Assembly: GCA_030068145.1 (NCBI GenBank)
Contig: JAPJBO010000049.1
Span: 455,788-519,787, forward strand
Origin: Diplonema papillatum
Taxonomy: Eukaryota; Euglenozoa; Diplonemea; Diplonemida; Diplonemidae
Length of the DNA stretch: 64,000 bases
Direction of reading: 5' to 3'
Part shown: piece by piece, positions 22,080 through 33,240 of the stretch
Position numbering within the stretch: position 1 is the first letter of the stretch
Layout: every line of letters starts with the position of its first letter
Notes under the pieces: model-generated
Database searches by the model: none
What the model saw: the letters and a program-made list of their open reading frames with translations, nothing else
Told to the model about the DNA's origin: nothing
Made by a program: the position numbers and the translations under genes

Positions 22080-22194
22080 TTATAGCCAGGAGGGCCTGAA
22101 ACTACAAAAAACTTTTTATTTAGCTTATAGCCACAAAAAACTTTTTTATTAGCTTCGAGCCACATTTTGCAAATTTCTGGTCATTTTTCTGAGT

Positions 22195-22300
22195 TGGCAA
22201 AATTTTGGCCGAAATTTTGGTCGAATTTTTGGTCAAATTTTTGGTCGATTTTTTTTGGTCAAAATTTTGGCCGAAATTTTGGTCAAACTTTTTGGTCTAC
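22195..22300. repeat. A/T-rich palindromic satellite (ttttggtcaaaatttt type)
   Basis: Irregular runs of aaattttggccg, aaattttggtcg and aatttttggtcaa. The same type of sequence occupies 23165-23345 and 27640-27715. The motif is near-palindromic, so orientation is ambiguous. Confidence 0.7.
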
Positions 22301-22329
22301 AATTAGACTCCAATCCCTGAGAACACACC

Positions 22330-23160
22330 CATGGCGGGATTCGAACCATTTACCCAGCCATTGACTGTGACAACTGTGCGATTTGGATTCGAACTCAAGT
22401 TTCCAATTTCAAGTTTCAAGTTGCAAGTTTTAAGCTTCAATGTGTGGGATACGTTTGGGGGAGTCAAGGTGATTCTGGGGTAGCGTCTAATCTCATCCCA
22501 TTTCAACTTTGCCTAGGTCTCGTTTACTTGGACCCCCTTTCTGCCGATTTGCGACTGCCGACTTGCGGCGCAACACTTTGGCAACCATTGCGTTGTTAAC
22601 TCTCTTGACCTCCAACAACCTTCTTCGTCAGCGAGTTCGTGGCGGTGTTCGTGACAGGGACTATCAGATTCCTGCAACCCGGCGGCATCTGGACGGCCGT
22701 AGTGGGAGCAAGGGGTGCAACACGCTAAAAGACTGGAAGTACCGGGCATAAATGTTGCGAGCATACGGGTGCTGAAAGAGAAACCGGGAAACATGATACA
22801 TAGCTCGCAGAGTTCAGACCAGGGTACTTTTCGATGACACTCTCTTTAACGCAAACGGCGGCAAGCTCTTTGTGGACGATTTTTCAAGTCGGTTCTTATG
22901 TAGCCTTCGGGCGTAAACACACGTGGGTGACCCTATCTAGACTGTTTCGAGTATCAGACTCCAAAAATTCAAGCAATGATAAGATGATACGACTGTTTCG
23001 AGTGATGAGATGATAAGACGTGGAGAAGGTTGGACTCGCTCCGGGTGGGCCCGAAAACCCCTACCTGCAGCGAAGATGAACGTGTGCAAATAGGTGTGGC
23101 CACTCCAGTAGCTGGCACAGCAAGGCAAAGGGTTTTCTGGGTTCGAATTCCGTGTGTGAT
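22330..23160. other. No gene; several B-box-like motifs
   Basis: GGTTCGAATCC occurs on the minus strand near 22335-22350, with a weaker GAGTTCGAATCC near 22385-22400. GGGTTCGAATTCC is on plus near 23135. These match the pol III B-box, but the flanks do not fold as a tRNA T-arm, so they may be tRNA-derived SINE remnants beside the A/T satellite. The rest shows only short frames. Confidence 0.35.
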
Positions 23161-23164
23161 TTTT

Positions 23165-23345
23165 CTCAGATTGGCAAACAATTGACCAATTTTTTGACCG
23201 ATTTTTCTTGAACAATTTTTGGCCAAAAATTTTGACCAAAAATTTTTGACCAAAAATTTTTGAGTAAAATCTTGACCCAAAATTTTTGACCAATTTTTTT
23301 TGACCAACATTTTTGGCCAAAAATTTTGACCGATTTTTTTTGACC
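23165..23345. repeat. A/T-rich palindromic satellite, second block
   Basis: Runs of aaaaatttttgaccaa, ttttggccaaaaattttg and gaccgattttttttgac. It ends in ggggggcccacg, and the inverted equivalent of that junction (cgtgggcccccc) is at about 27627-27640. The two blocks may therefore be ends of one inverted structure. Confidence 0.7.
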
Positions 23346-23416
23346 CAAAATAGGGGGGCCCACGCAAGGCAAGCTACAATGGGGCAATTTGGGACAAAAA
23401 TTATGAGGGCTCTTTT

Positions 23417-24755
23417 CACGGATTGGAAACGATCGTTTACGAGAATTCGTGATTTTGGCCTAAAAAAAAACGATCGTGAAAAAAAAAAACGATCGTTTTT
23501 TTTCCATAGGGGTTTGCTTCGGTGTGTCGAGTGACGAGTAGTTCGAGTAAGGTTTTGTGTATCACATTATTGCCACGACAGCGCAATGGCACTGGAACGA
23601 GCAGACAGTCGAGGGTAGGCATCAGATTCGTCTTTGAAGGAGCCCCGTTCATCGGAGTTCGCCGGAGTCGAAGCATTGCCTTAGGTGAAGGAGTCAAAAC
23701 TCAAGTTACTGGGGGGGGGGTTGAATACAGGAGGTACCTTGAATAGAAGAGGCATTTTGGAAATCTGGAAAAAGGTTGGATTTTTCCTTGGTCCGCATAA
23801 CGGACCTTTTCGACGATTTTCTGATCCCGATGCAGAGAACCGTGAAAAATAGACCCGGGGACCAAAAAACATGTGCGTGGTTCGTGGGTCTTTGCCAGAT
23901 GCGGGGCACCGGGCGTGGAACCCACAGATTTTCAATGGAAAGGACGGGAATAGACCCACTGGTTGGTGACATTTCTTTGCTGGCCCATGTAGCAGACCTT
24001 TTTCGGCGAATGTGCTCGCGTTCAGCTCCGATGAAGAGAACCGTGCCAAATAGACGGGACCACAAATTACGTGCGTCTCTTCCAAGAAGAAGGGAGTTCC
24101 CGCGGGTTCCGGGTTTGCGGTGCTGTTTTCTATTTCTTTTTTCGGGAAAATTGCAGGATCAGCACGCCGAATACAAGAGGTACCTCTTGTATTCGACCCC
24201 CCCCAGGAATCATGAAGAAGTACATCAAAACGGACGAGCTGGACAAGAAGCTGGAAATAGCAGAAACTTGTTGGCTTGGTCAAGAGTTGCCACAAGCCGC
24301 CACAGCACAGGAGCGCGGCCGAGGGCATCCGGCGGGAGAAGCCACAGCTGGGAAGCGCAATTGCAGCTAGTGTTCGAGGATGAGTCCACAAATAAGTAGA
24401 AAAAGCACTTCGATGAGCAGCAAACCTTCAGTCTACGCCGCCAGCCTCAGAGTTGAGTTGGAAAGGATACATGTCGATAATCCTTGAGTGGGCTAGAAAG
24501 CGCACGATTGCGGAAAAGGACGAGAAAAAGAGCATGTTGGCTACCCTTTCCTACATGAAAGGCCATGAAACAGCTGAATCTGGCCACCAAGGTCAATTTT
24601 GCACAAGAAATAGACGCGCCAAAGATCGGTTGGTTCATATTTACAACAGGAAAATTTGAGAAGCAAAAAACGATCGTTTTTTGAAAACGATAAAAAACGA
24701 TGATATTTCACTTTCGAAAATGATCGTTTTATATAACTATCGTTTCCAATCCGTG
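23417..24755. mobile_element. DNA transposon with ~21-bp TIRs and a 6-bp TCTTTT duplication
   Basis: Left end CACGGATTGGAAACGATCGT; the right end inverted reads CACGGATTGGAAACGATAGT. TCTTTT flanks both sides (23411-23416 and 24756-24761). Both subterminal zones carry repeats of acgatcgttttt. The interior has frames without a recognised transposase. The stretch 24210-24660 has lysine-rich plus-strand frames (KKYIKTDELDKKLEIAE) that could be its remnant. A 6-bp duplication does not fit the commonest superfamilies (TA, TTAA, 8 or 9 bp); Dada elements make 6-7 bp duplications, but I cannot assign it without a transposase. Confidence 0.7.
23709..24206. mobile_element. Nested inverted-repeat segment inside the 23417-24755 element
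   Basis: Starts ctgggggggg plus ttgaatacaggaggtacct and ends with the inverted form, aggtacctcttgtattcg plus acccccccag. The right arm itself is a perfect 28-bp palindrome (24168-24195). No target duplication is visible. Inside, the phrase gagaaccgtg.aaatagac occurs twice and again at 50591-50616, so it includes dispersed repeats. Confidence 0.5.
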
Positions 24756-24787
24756 TCTTTTACCGCGTTTCAGCTGGAAAACTCATG

Positions 24788-25152
24788 CAAAACCCCCAAA
24801 AAACACTACTGTGGAGTAGCTAGGGTGGTAGGAAGGTGGTTCAGCCCTCGGATCGAACACCTTCTCAAAGAATTTCCAGCTCGGCACAGTGTCCCCTGGG
24901 CAATTACCATGGAAAAAGGGGAATTTCACAGGAAAGTAGATCTAATCGCGCATTCGAGGGAGATGCTTCATGCAAAACCCCCCAAAAAATACGACTGTGG
25001 AGTAGTTAGGGTGGTAGGAAGGTGGTTCCGCCCTCGGATCGAACATCTTCTCAAAAATCTCCTGCTCGGCACAGTGTCCCCTGGGCAATTACCATGGAAA
25101 AAGGGGAACTTCACAGGAAAGTAGATCTAATCGCGCATTCGAGGGAGATGCT
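24788..25152. repeat. ~182-bp direct duplication
   Basis: Two almost identical units contain gcaaaacccccaaaaaa, gtggagtag, ggtggtaggaaggtggttc, cctcggatcgaaca, acagtgtcccctgggcaatt and tctaatcgcgcattcgaggg. Any gene here is unrecognised. Confidence 0.85.
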
Positions 25153-25745
25153 AGACCAAATTTTCGGAGAAACGAAACGAAGTTGGCTATTTGAGGAATA
25201 TGGAACTGGAATTCTGGAGAAAATGGCTTTTTTGCCGCAGTTTCTTTTTGCCGGCTTGCTAAATAATGGTTTCCATGCCGTACAAGGAAGACCAAGCCAG
25301 CCGTTTCCTGTGTCACATCGTTTTCCGGATGCCTTGATAAGTAGCATGCCATGCAAGACGGAGCCGGCTCTTTCGCAAACCACCAAAAGCCAAGGGACAG
25401 AACAGGGCACGTTTTCAAAGGGGCTTCCCCGGCGTAGCTCGCTTCCTCCTCGGTAAGGGGGAGGACGGGCCCTGCGAGGCACGGGCACGCTTCTTCTTTT
25501 CTTTTGCTCCGCCCCGAGACTGCTCGTTCTTTGCCATCATGGTTCGAACTTCTTCTTCGAGCTCTCCAAAGTGAGGACTCAGCAACTAGACCAGGACATC
25601 CTTCTTCGAACGTTGAGTTGGCGGAGCTGCTTCACACACTTTGGCTAACTCCAAGAGCTGGCTCAGATACAAGGACTCGAGGGCACTAATTTGAGACTCT
25701 TCTTTTGTCACTGTATCATGCTCTTCGGCAAAGTCGTGTTTGCGA
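25153..25745. other. No gene confirmed
   Basis: A plus-strand frame (25022-25456) contains a possible helical segment near 25150-25270 (DQIFGETKRSWLFEEYG) but then degenerates. There are no convincing splice sites. Left as unexplained. Confidence 0.3.
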
Positions 25746-27225
25746 TCTTCCGAGCTATCCCACCCTCTAGATGGTGCCTTTTGCAATTTCCTGAGCTACC
25801 ACCCTCTAGGACGCGCTTTTTGAAATTTTCCGAGCTATCCCACCCTCTACAATGCATCTTTTGCGATTTCCTGAGCTATCCCACCCTCTAGGACACGCTT
25901 TTTGCAACTATCCGAGCTATCCCACCCTCTGGAACGCGTTTTTTGCAATTTCCCGAGCTATCCCACCCTCCAGATGACGATTTTTGCAACTTCCTGAGCT
26001 ATCCCACCCTCTACAATGCGTTTTTTTGCAATTTCCCGAGCTATCCCACCCTCTAGATGGTGCCTTTTGCAATTTCCTGAGCTATCCCACCCTCTAGGAC
26101 ACGCTTTTTGCAATTTTCCGAGCTATCCCACCCTCTACAACGCGCTTTTTGCACTTTCCCGAGCTATCCCACCCTCTGGAACGCGTTTTTTGCAATTTCC
26201 CGAGCTATCCCACCCTCCAGGTGACGATTCTTGCGAATTCCTGAGCTATCCCACCCTCTAGGACACGCTTTTTGCAACTATCCGAGCTATCCCACCTCTA
26301 CTAACACGCTTTTTGCAATTTCCTGAGCTATCCCACCCTCTACAATGCGTTTTTTGCAATTTCCCGAGCTATCCCACCCTCTAGATGGTGCCTTTTGCAA
26401 TTTCCTGAGCTATCCCACCCTCTACAACGCGCTTTTTGCAATTTTCCGAGCTATCCCACCCTCTACAACGCGCTTTTTGCACTTTCCCGAGCTATCCCAC
26501 CCTCTGGAACGCGTTATTTGCAATTTCCCGAGCTATCCCACCCTCCAGGTGACGGTTCTTGCGATTTCCTGAGCTATCCCACCCTCTACAACGCGTTTTT
26601 CGCGATTTCCCGAGCTATCCCACCCTCTAGATGGTGCCTTTTGCAATTTCCTGAGCTATCCCACCCTCTACAACGCGCTTTTTGCAACTTCCCGAGCTAT
26701 CCCACCCTCTAGATGGTGCCTTTTGCAATTTCCTGAGCTATCCCACCCTCTAGGACACGCTTTTTGCAATTTTCCGAGCTATCCCACCCTCTACAACGCG
26801 CTTTTTGCAACTTCCTGAGCTATCCCACCCTCAACAATGCGTTTTTTGCGATTTCCTGAGCTATCCCACCCTCTACAACGCGTTTTTTGCGATTTCCCGA
26901 GCTATCCCACCCTCTAGATGGTGCCATTTGCAACTTCCTGAGCTATCCCACCCTCTAGGACACGCTTTTTGCAATTTTCCGAGCTATCCCACCCTCTACA
27001 ACGCGCTTTTTGCAACTTCCTGAGCTATCCCACCCTCTAGAACGCGTTTTTTTGCGATTTCCCGAGCTATCCCACCCCCTAGATGACGATTTTTGCGATT
27101 TCCTGAGCTATCCTACCCCTCTACAACGCGCTAATCACAATTTCCCGAGCTAACCCACCCTCTAGGTGGCGCGTTTTGCAGTTTCCTGAGCTATCCCACC
27201 TTCCACACCGCATTATTTGCAAACT
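25746..27225. repeat. ~41-bp satellite array, about 36 copies
   Basis: Invariant core gagctatcccaccctct, then a variable 10-12 bp (agatggtgcc, acaacgcg, ggacacgc, ggaacgcg or aatgcg), then ttttttgcaatttcc. The variable words recur in a mosaic order, which points to repeated block duplication. There are no unique spacers and no internal gene. Units decay at both ends. Confidence 0.95.
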
Positions 27226-27640
27226 CTTGAGATCGACTGGCACACCATCAGTGGATTTTTGGATGGTGAAAGAGGTCGCCAAAATGCACGAGCTGTCCAA
27301 AATATGGCATTACACCTAGAAAAAATGAGAGAGAGACGAGTTAGATGATGTTTTCGGGAGGAAGGTGGGTTTTTAGCTCAAAACCCATGATTGCGAAAAT
27401 CTCAAAAAAATGGTATCTGGGCAAAAAAAACGCTAAGTGCATTTCCCCAGTAAACCGTCCATGAAAAGTACGATGTTCATCTGGAGGCTCGAAAATCAGC
27501 CAATCGGGGGAGGAAAAATATGGGGCAACATCCGGGGAACATGTATAAAGACAACAAAATTTTCCGCGGCACGAAAAGCTTGAGCAACCACCTCTTATAA
27601 TTTTTGTCCCAAAAAAAAGGGGTTACGTGGGCCCCCCTAC
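27226..27640. other. No gene recognised
   Basis: A/T-rich sequence after the 41-bp array with only short frames, then the junction cgtgggccccc to the A/T satellite. Confidence 0.35.
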
Positions 27641-27920
27641 CCAAAAATTTGACCGATTTTTTTTGACCAAATTTTTTGCCCAATTTTTTGACCAAAATTT
27701 TCGACCAAGTTTTCACCAGGTGGCTATAAGCTAAAAAAAAAGTTTCAGGACCTCCTGGCTATAAGCTAAATAAAAAGTTTTTTGTGGCTATAAGCTAAAT
27801 AAAAAGTTTTTTGTGACTATAAAGCTAAATAAAACGATTTGAAAGTGCTATAAGCTAATTAAAAAGTTTTACTTTAGGTGGCTATAAGCTAAATAAAAAG
27901 TTAGCAGGTGGCTATTAAAT
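27640..27920. repeat. A/T satellite followed by inverted copy of the ~31-bp array
   Basis: 27640-27715 is the tttttgaccaaaatttt type. 27718-27920 has about six units of gtggctataagctaaataaa plus aagtttt, the reverse complement of the array at 20335-20407 and 22080-22155. Confidence 0.75.
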
Positions 27921-27964
27921 AAAAAGCCCAAAAGAAAAACTAGTCAAGTAGAGTCAAGTACCAT

Positions 27965-28135
27965 GCTCTTCTTCTCCTCTTCGTCACGGTCCTCGTCTTC
28001 ATTCTCATCATCATCATCCTTGTCGCTGGCACCTTGCTTTACCCCAGGGATGGGGACATCATCCTTGATCGAGCTCCAAACCTGGTCATGTTTCTCATCG
28101 CGCTTCCTCAAGGCAGCACCTATCTCTTCCGGTAC
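27965..28135 (-). CDS. Candidate exon encoding a highly acidic segment
   Basis: The minus frame reads LRKRDEKHDQVWSSIKDD, then VPIPGVKQGASDK, then a run of Asp, Glu and Asn ending EEEKKSM. After ATG at 27965 the DNA is GTACTTGACTCTAC: a possible donor followed at once by the (TTGACTCTAC) decamer, so I end the exon there. If it is not spliced, the frame stops at 27944-27946 inside the decamer. An acceptor near 28135 is uncertain. No family recognised. Confidence 0.35.
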
Positions 28136-29506
28136 TCAACTATTTCCGTGCTGTTCACTGTTACGAACTTAACGCTGAAGACGATAGCGAATTCAGAGAT
28201 CTCCCCCCAAGCGCCGTGCGTACACGTGTGCAAGTGGAGCCACTGTGCTGGCCGCCGTGCACCCAAATGCACGAAGTAGCGACCATGACAATGTATGTAG
28301 TCACCACGTCTTCTCCGCGTTGCCACTACGGATAGTTAACCCTTCCCCGCGTGAAGCGTTTCAAGGGTCAACCCTTCCTTCAAAAAGAGACGACTGCATC
28401 ATCCGGGGCCTGTGGAGATGGTCAACAGGATCGTCAATGTGTCACCACTTCAAATCTCTGCATCCGGGTCCCCCCCTCGATCCCCTCCCGTTGTCACACA
28501 CCACACACGAAGCTTCACCTCACAAGCACCAAAGGTCGAAAGACAACAAAAATCTGCACCCTGCCCATACAGAAACCTGATGACGTTGGACTCCAGTGGT
28601 CCCCCCTCCGATGTATTGTCGGTCTATGCCTCAGCAAGTTGTCAGATTGGGGGTTTCTTCCCACTTTGCGTGCATGGGTGCTGAGGGCTGAATGTGCTGA
28701 TGTGGCTGAAAACCTCGATTTCTCACGAAAAGACACAAAAAATGGGCATGTCCTTGGCAGTGTGCACCTGTTTTGCAAGATTGGAGTATTTGGGACATGT
28801 AAGGGGCACACGGGGGCTCTATCCTCGTTACTTGATAGGGTTTTCACCTTTTTCACCAAAACGTGCATTATAAACGACAGGACTCATATTACTACTGAAA
28901 GACTTATTACTACTGAAGAGTACTTACTACTGCAGTAGTAAGAATGGCTACTGCGATTTTTACTGTTTCGTACAGTGACAACTGCATTTTGTGAAGGAAT
29001 CCCTTTACAAGGCGTACTTTTTCTCCACAAAAGTGGACCCATTCACTTGTAAGCATGACTACCAGAACTTAGCTTCGCCCGAACTTAGCATCACTCGAAC
29101 TTAACGTCGCCCGAACAACTACTGTTTCCCGAACTCTGACTGCTGCCTCCAGTCTCGCCCCGCGCAGCCGTACTTTTATTTTTTTACTTGTTAGTTGTCG
29201 ACAACTTGTTTGTGTTGAGGTGTCATTCAGATGTAAAGTCAAGTGCAAGTACCATGAAGGCAGGCGAGCGGTGGCTGCTAAGCAGCGGCGGAAAGGAGTT
29301 CTGCACACCTTTTCATTTTGGTTGGAATGCGCCAATCCTATAATCAATTTGCCTAATGTCCGATCAAGGTTCGTCAGCAGCTCGACGCTTTTTCGAGAAT
29401 GCAATCGCTGCGTGTGTGGTGTGCAGGTCGGAATGCAATGAATGTTAGTAGCGACGGTATTTTGAGATTTTCTTTCCAGCGTTATTTGTGGTATTTCTTT
29501 CGTTAC
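28136..29506. other. No gene confirmed
   Basis: Short and mid-length frames on both strands (longest 28351-28938, plus, 195 codons) show no motif, repeat or splice logic. 28880-28940 contains a small duplicated attactactgaag motif. Confidence 0.3.
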
Positions 29507-29622
29507 CATGGTGTTTTGCCGAGACGCCTCCAAAAGCCGGTCGCTTTCCGACCGAATCTCGCTCGGCTGCTTCGAGTGCCCGTGTTCCGCGGCTTCCAGC
29601 TTGGCGAGGCTGGTCTTCGAAG
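29507..29622 (-). CDS. Candidate exon, downstream neighbour of the 30928-31576 exon
   Basis: A coding-like frame (SLAKLEAAEHGHSKQPSEI then RSESDRLLEASRQNTM) ends ATG before donor GTAACG at 29507. Possible acceptors are GCGAACAG (29622) or TTCGAAG a few bases in; only the latter keeps phase 0 with the exon at 30928. It is separated from that exon by the 53-bp array. No family recognised. Confidence 0.35.
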
Positions 29623-29670
29623 CTGTTCGCGGTTGCCCTGTGGGTCGTCCGGCGCTCCGCGACGTGAAAA

Positions 29671-30379
29671 CGAGAGTCTTACAACAAAGAGAACAGGTGT
29701 TGCTGGACGGTAACATGCGAAAGAGAGAGTCTTACAACAAAGAGAACAGGTGTTGCTGGACGGTAACATGCGAAAGAGAGAGTCTTACAACAAAGAGAAC
29801 AGGTGTTGCTGGACGTTAACATGCGAAAGAGAGAGTCTTACAACAAAGAGAACAGGTGTTGCTGGACGTTAACATGCGAAAGAGAGAGTCTTACAACAAA
29901 GAGAACAGGTGTTGCTGGACGTTAACATGCGAAAGAGAGAGTCTTACAACAAAGAGAACAGGTGTTGCTGGACGTTAACATGCGAAAGAGAGAGTCTTAC
30001 AACAAAGAGAACAGGTGTTGCTGGACGTTAACATGCGAAAGAGAGAGTCTTACAACAAAGAGAACAGGTGTTGCTGGACGTTAACATGCGAAAGAGAGAG
30101 TCTTACAACAAAGAGAACAGGTGTTGCTGGACGTTAACATGCGAAAGAGAGAGTCTTACAACAAAGAGAACAGGTGTTGCTGGACGTTAACATGCGAAAG
30201 AGAGAGTCTTACAACAAAGAGAACAGGTGTTGCTGGACGTTAACATGCGAAAGAGAGAGTCTTACAACAAAGAGAACAGGTGTTGCTGGACGTTAACATG
30301 CGAAAGAGAGAGTCTTACAACAAAGAGAACAGGTGTTGCTGGACGTTAACATGCGAAAGAGAGAGTCTTACAACAAAGA
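29671..30379. repeat. 53-bp tandem array, about 13 copies, intronic
   Basis: Unit: gtcttacaacaaagagaac, aggtgttgctggacgttaac, atgcgaaagagaga. The first units have ggtaac where later ones have gttaac. Two more units lie at 30804-30920, directly against the 5' splice site of the exon at 30928, separated from the main array by about 425 bp of other sequence. Confidence 0.95.
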
Positions 30380-30803
30380 TGTCTTCTTTTCCGCTCTGTT
30401 TTTCACTGAAGAGCCCGGCTTTTCCTGGCGCTTTTTATACAGTGTTTCCACTAGCCACCACTCGCAATCCCCGCGGGCTATCACCTTGTGCCCTGGCTCG
30501 CAGAATGCCACGGATCAAAGAAAGGAAAAGTTTAAAAGAGTAATTGAACGAAAGGCCGCACAATATTGCCGCAGGCAGTGCTCCGGCTCGATTGACTAGC
30601 TTGTAGATCTTCTTGTTTCCAGCTTAACAGCGAAAAAAACTGCTTGCTTCCATTTTTACTACGAACAATCCTACGGCGTTACAGGTTGCTAAGACTTAGG
30701 CAGCGTGTTTTTGGTTGGTCATCCCTGCCTTGAACATGATAAAAACAAGTGGGAAAACGCTCAACGGCACAAACAATCAAAAGGGCAGAACTGCTTAGAT
30801 GGC
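30380..30803. other. Unique segment between the two blocks of the 53-bp repeat
   Basis: Presumed intronic sequence without a repeat or gene that I recognise. It interrupts an otherwise homogeneous array. Confidence 0.4.
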
Positions 30804-30927
30804 ATCAGAACAGGTGTTGCTGGACGTTAACATGCGAAAGAGAGAGTCTTACAACAAAGAGAACAGGTGTTGCTGGACGTTAACATGCGAAAGAGAGAGT
30901 CTTACAACAAAGAGAACAGAGAGAAAC

Positions 30928-31576
30928 CTCGGTGAACACGCCGGAACTGACGAGGGTCGTGAAAATCTCTTCATAGTACTCGTCGAAAATGCTGATCGCG
31001 GCATCGAACGCCCTCATCTTGTCGACCTTCGCTCTTTGCGTTTCGTATCCAGTCCGGGGGATAAGCCCGGGGGTGGCCATGGCTCTCGCGGCCGTCAACG
31101 ACACGCTGTTGGAGAGGCTCACAGAACTTTTCCACGTGTTCCACAGCCGCAGAGCCAGATCCGGATGCCTGTTGCAGGTGTGGAGAGGGTGGGCAATCTT
31201 TTGAAACCCGACGCACCGATACTCTCGGTACCAAGTGCCAGTGTGCATGCAATCAAAAAAGAGGGCGTGAGCCAATGAGTGAGGGGGGCTGTCATACCTC
31301 CATTTGCTGCACAACTCGAAAAACGCAGTCATGGTTAGCGGGCACATGGCTGCTGGTAGATCTTTGAGATAGGCGCCCAAGTCCTCTATGTATCTGCTAG
31401 ACGACTGGTTGTGGGTTGCATTGTTACTGCCATGCTTGATCAAATACGCAATCTGTTCGTCTTTCAGTTGCCGTCCGGTTTCCTTCATGTCAATCAATGT
31501 CGACAGTCCATCCAGGAACCCGGGTGATTTTGCAACCAACTCAATGTTGTGCCTGTGGCAATCGAACTGAACTAAC
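30928..31576 (-). CDS. Large internal exon, unidentified protein
   Basis: A frame of 216 codons begins after CATTCACAG (31577-31585) and ends ACCGAG before donor GTTTCT. It reads FDCHRHNIELVAKSPGFLDG near the start and contains LIKHGSNN, YIEDLGAYLKDLP, FFELCSKWRY, HALFFDCMHTGTWYREY and FDEYYEEIFTTLVSS. Composition and the open length look coding, probably helical. No signal peptide or catalytic motif is seen and I do not recognise the family. CAGGTTAGT at the left boundary could also be read as a donor, so the exact start is uncertain. Confidence 0.5.
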
Positions 31577-31675
31577 CTGTGAATGGATGGATTAGGTGTC
31601 GAAGCTCCAGAAGATGTGAAACCGGGGACTTGCCTCGAGGCTTTTCGTGTTATTCTGCAGATGCTTTGAGCTTCG

Positions 31676-31745
31676 GCGCCTATGCTAAGCTTCGGCGCTA
31701 AGCTTCGGCGCCTAAGCTTCGGCGCCTATTATTATTTGCTAAGCT
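31676..31745. repeat. Short tandem repeat, gctaagcttcggcgcc type
   Basis: About four to five copies of aagcttcggcgcc with small spacers, next to a copy of the tcgtgttattctgcagatgc sequence shared with 10880-10916. Confidence 0.8.
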
Positions 31746-32431
31746 TCGGCGCCGATGAAATGAACGTGCACAAGTGGGGGTGGTCCATCGGGGGGTGAGT
31801 GGGACGGAAGGGTCCTCCGCAGCACGCCGCCAGCGGCGCCGCGCGATCGATCGTTGGCGAGTCTCCTGGGCCGGAGGATTCCTCGCTCGTCTCCCCGCGC
31901 TTGCGTCGGAGCCCGCGTCGGGGCGCTGCCGGTGCCGGTTGCGGTCCTGCCGGAGGCGCAGGTTCCTCTCGGCGTCGTTTGGTCGGTCTCCCGCCCGGTG
32001 GTGACCACTCCCGCAGCACACGGAGGCATTGGCGCAGCCGCCGCAACGCATCAGGTGGTGCACTCCATATCAATTTATTCTTCTCGTATCGCGCGGCGCC
32101 CTCATCTGGATTGTCAGACCTCATGGGATCAGTTGGTAGAAGCATACCATGTACCGTACGCCACATTTGATTCGATGGTGCGGCGGTACGGGTTGTGTCC
32201 TCCTTGAGACGTTTCCGTCAGCGTCGGGAACTTCAGCTCACGCCTGCGTACGCCCTTCGTATGCTCTTCCTGAGGTTCGATTAACTTCTCGCCCTCTACG
32301 TACTCGAGTGCGTCGATCAGCGAGGGTTCTTCCCAAAGTGACTCGGGTTCCGGGCCTAGCAGCACATCCTCGTTGAACTCTGCTACTGGCGCCTTCTGCG
32401 CGAAAACATCGCGTGCGGCCAAGACCTCAAT
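31732..32431 (-). CDS. Candidate coding region in two frames, unidentified
   Basis: From 32431, after acceptor TTCACACGCAG, a frame reads IEVLAARDVFAQKAPVAEF, then an acidic stretch and RRRELKFPTLTETSQGG, to about 32150. A second frame (32166-31732) then reads YEKNKLIWSAPPDALRRLRQ, followed by Pro/Arg-rich sequence and CGGPF. Both look coding, but the shift between them near 32150 is unexplained; a small intron, a sequencing indel or decay would all do. They may be upstream exons of the same gene as 30928-31576. Product unknown. Confidence 0.35.
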
Positions 32432-33044
32432 CTGCGTGTGAATATATGTGTTAAAGTTCGTGGCTTAAAGTGGGCAACGTCTGAAGCGAAGTAGAGCCCA
32501 CTTGGGTGTGTGGTTTAGTTCAGAGCTTAGCTGCTCGAGGTTTTCGGCCCCGCGCAACAGCTGAATGCCTTTACACAGGCAGCACATCCCACCCGAGGGT
32601 GCGGCAAGCCCTCTCTGTGCAAAAAGCTTGCTCGGCGGTGCCACCTGGTTTCCAGCTAAGACTTAGCCTAAGTATTACAGGGGTAGTGGGTGAGTTCTCC
32701 AAAATATCGCCAAACCCCAGCTGTTTCCGGTTTTTCCTGAAGCGAGATTCTGGACAAGAAGAATGAGCGGATCTGTTCAAGTAAGACGATGAAGAGCTCG
32801 CCGAGGTGGAAACCCCTCATTATTTGTGGAAACAGGTGGACCAGTTTGCTGGGCATCAGCGTACTGCTGGTGTTCAGAAGGCTTGGATAAATTCTTCGCC
32901 AAGACCTGTGCTCATATGAACGGTGGTAATGGTGCCTTGGGAACGTGTCAGCTAGACTTTGGCGGACAATGTGGGCGCATGGGTCTCGGGCCTTATTTCT
33001 TATAGTTTGCCGTGCCGCCACGTGTCCGCCACCGGACAAAAAGG
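32432..33044. other. No gene recognised
   Basis: Short frames only on both strands. It would include the upstream region or an intron of the 32431 exon. Confidence 0.35.
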
Positions 33045-33240
33045 GGGGGATTGCAAGAACGTGCTTGGGATGGGTATGTGCTCAACACCGCACTGGTCCC
33101 GTCTGCGCCGTGTTTCGGTCCGTTAAGCCACGGACACATAAGGCGGACCACCATCAGCGCGGAACCTGAGTGTCTGCAGACAGGACAGCGGTGCGAGTCT
33201 GGTTTGTCAGGCGGCAGTTCGTAGCTCGTCACAGGTGCTT
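33045..33240 (+). repeat. ~190-bp dispersed repeat, copy 2
   Basis: Near-identical to 19575-19770 from ttgcaagaacgtgcttgg to gttcgtagctcgtcacag. It runs directly into the copied PPR exon end. Confidence 0.8.

Noticed and set aside
22330..22400. tRNA gene on the minus strand
   Set aside because: B-box words are present, but the sequence does not form the T-stem, anticodon arm or acceptor stem of a tRNA.
29671..30379. Possible CRISPR-like array (also considered for 25746-27225)
   Set aside because: Units are contiguous tandem repeats with no unique spacers, and the context is a eukaryotic intron or satellite.
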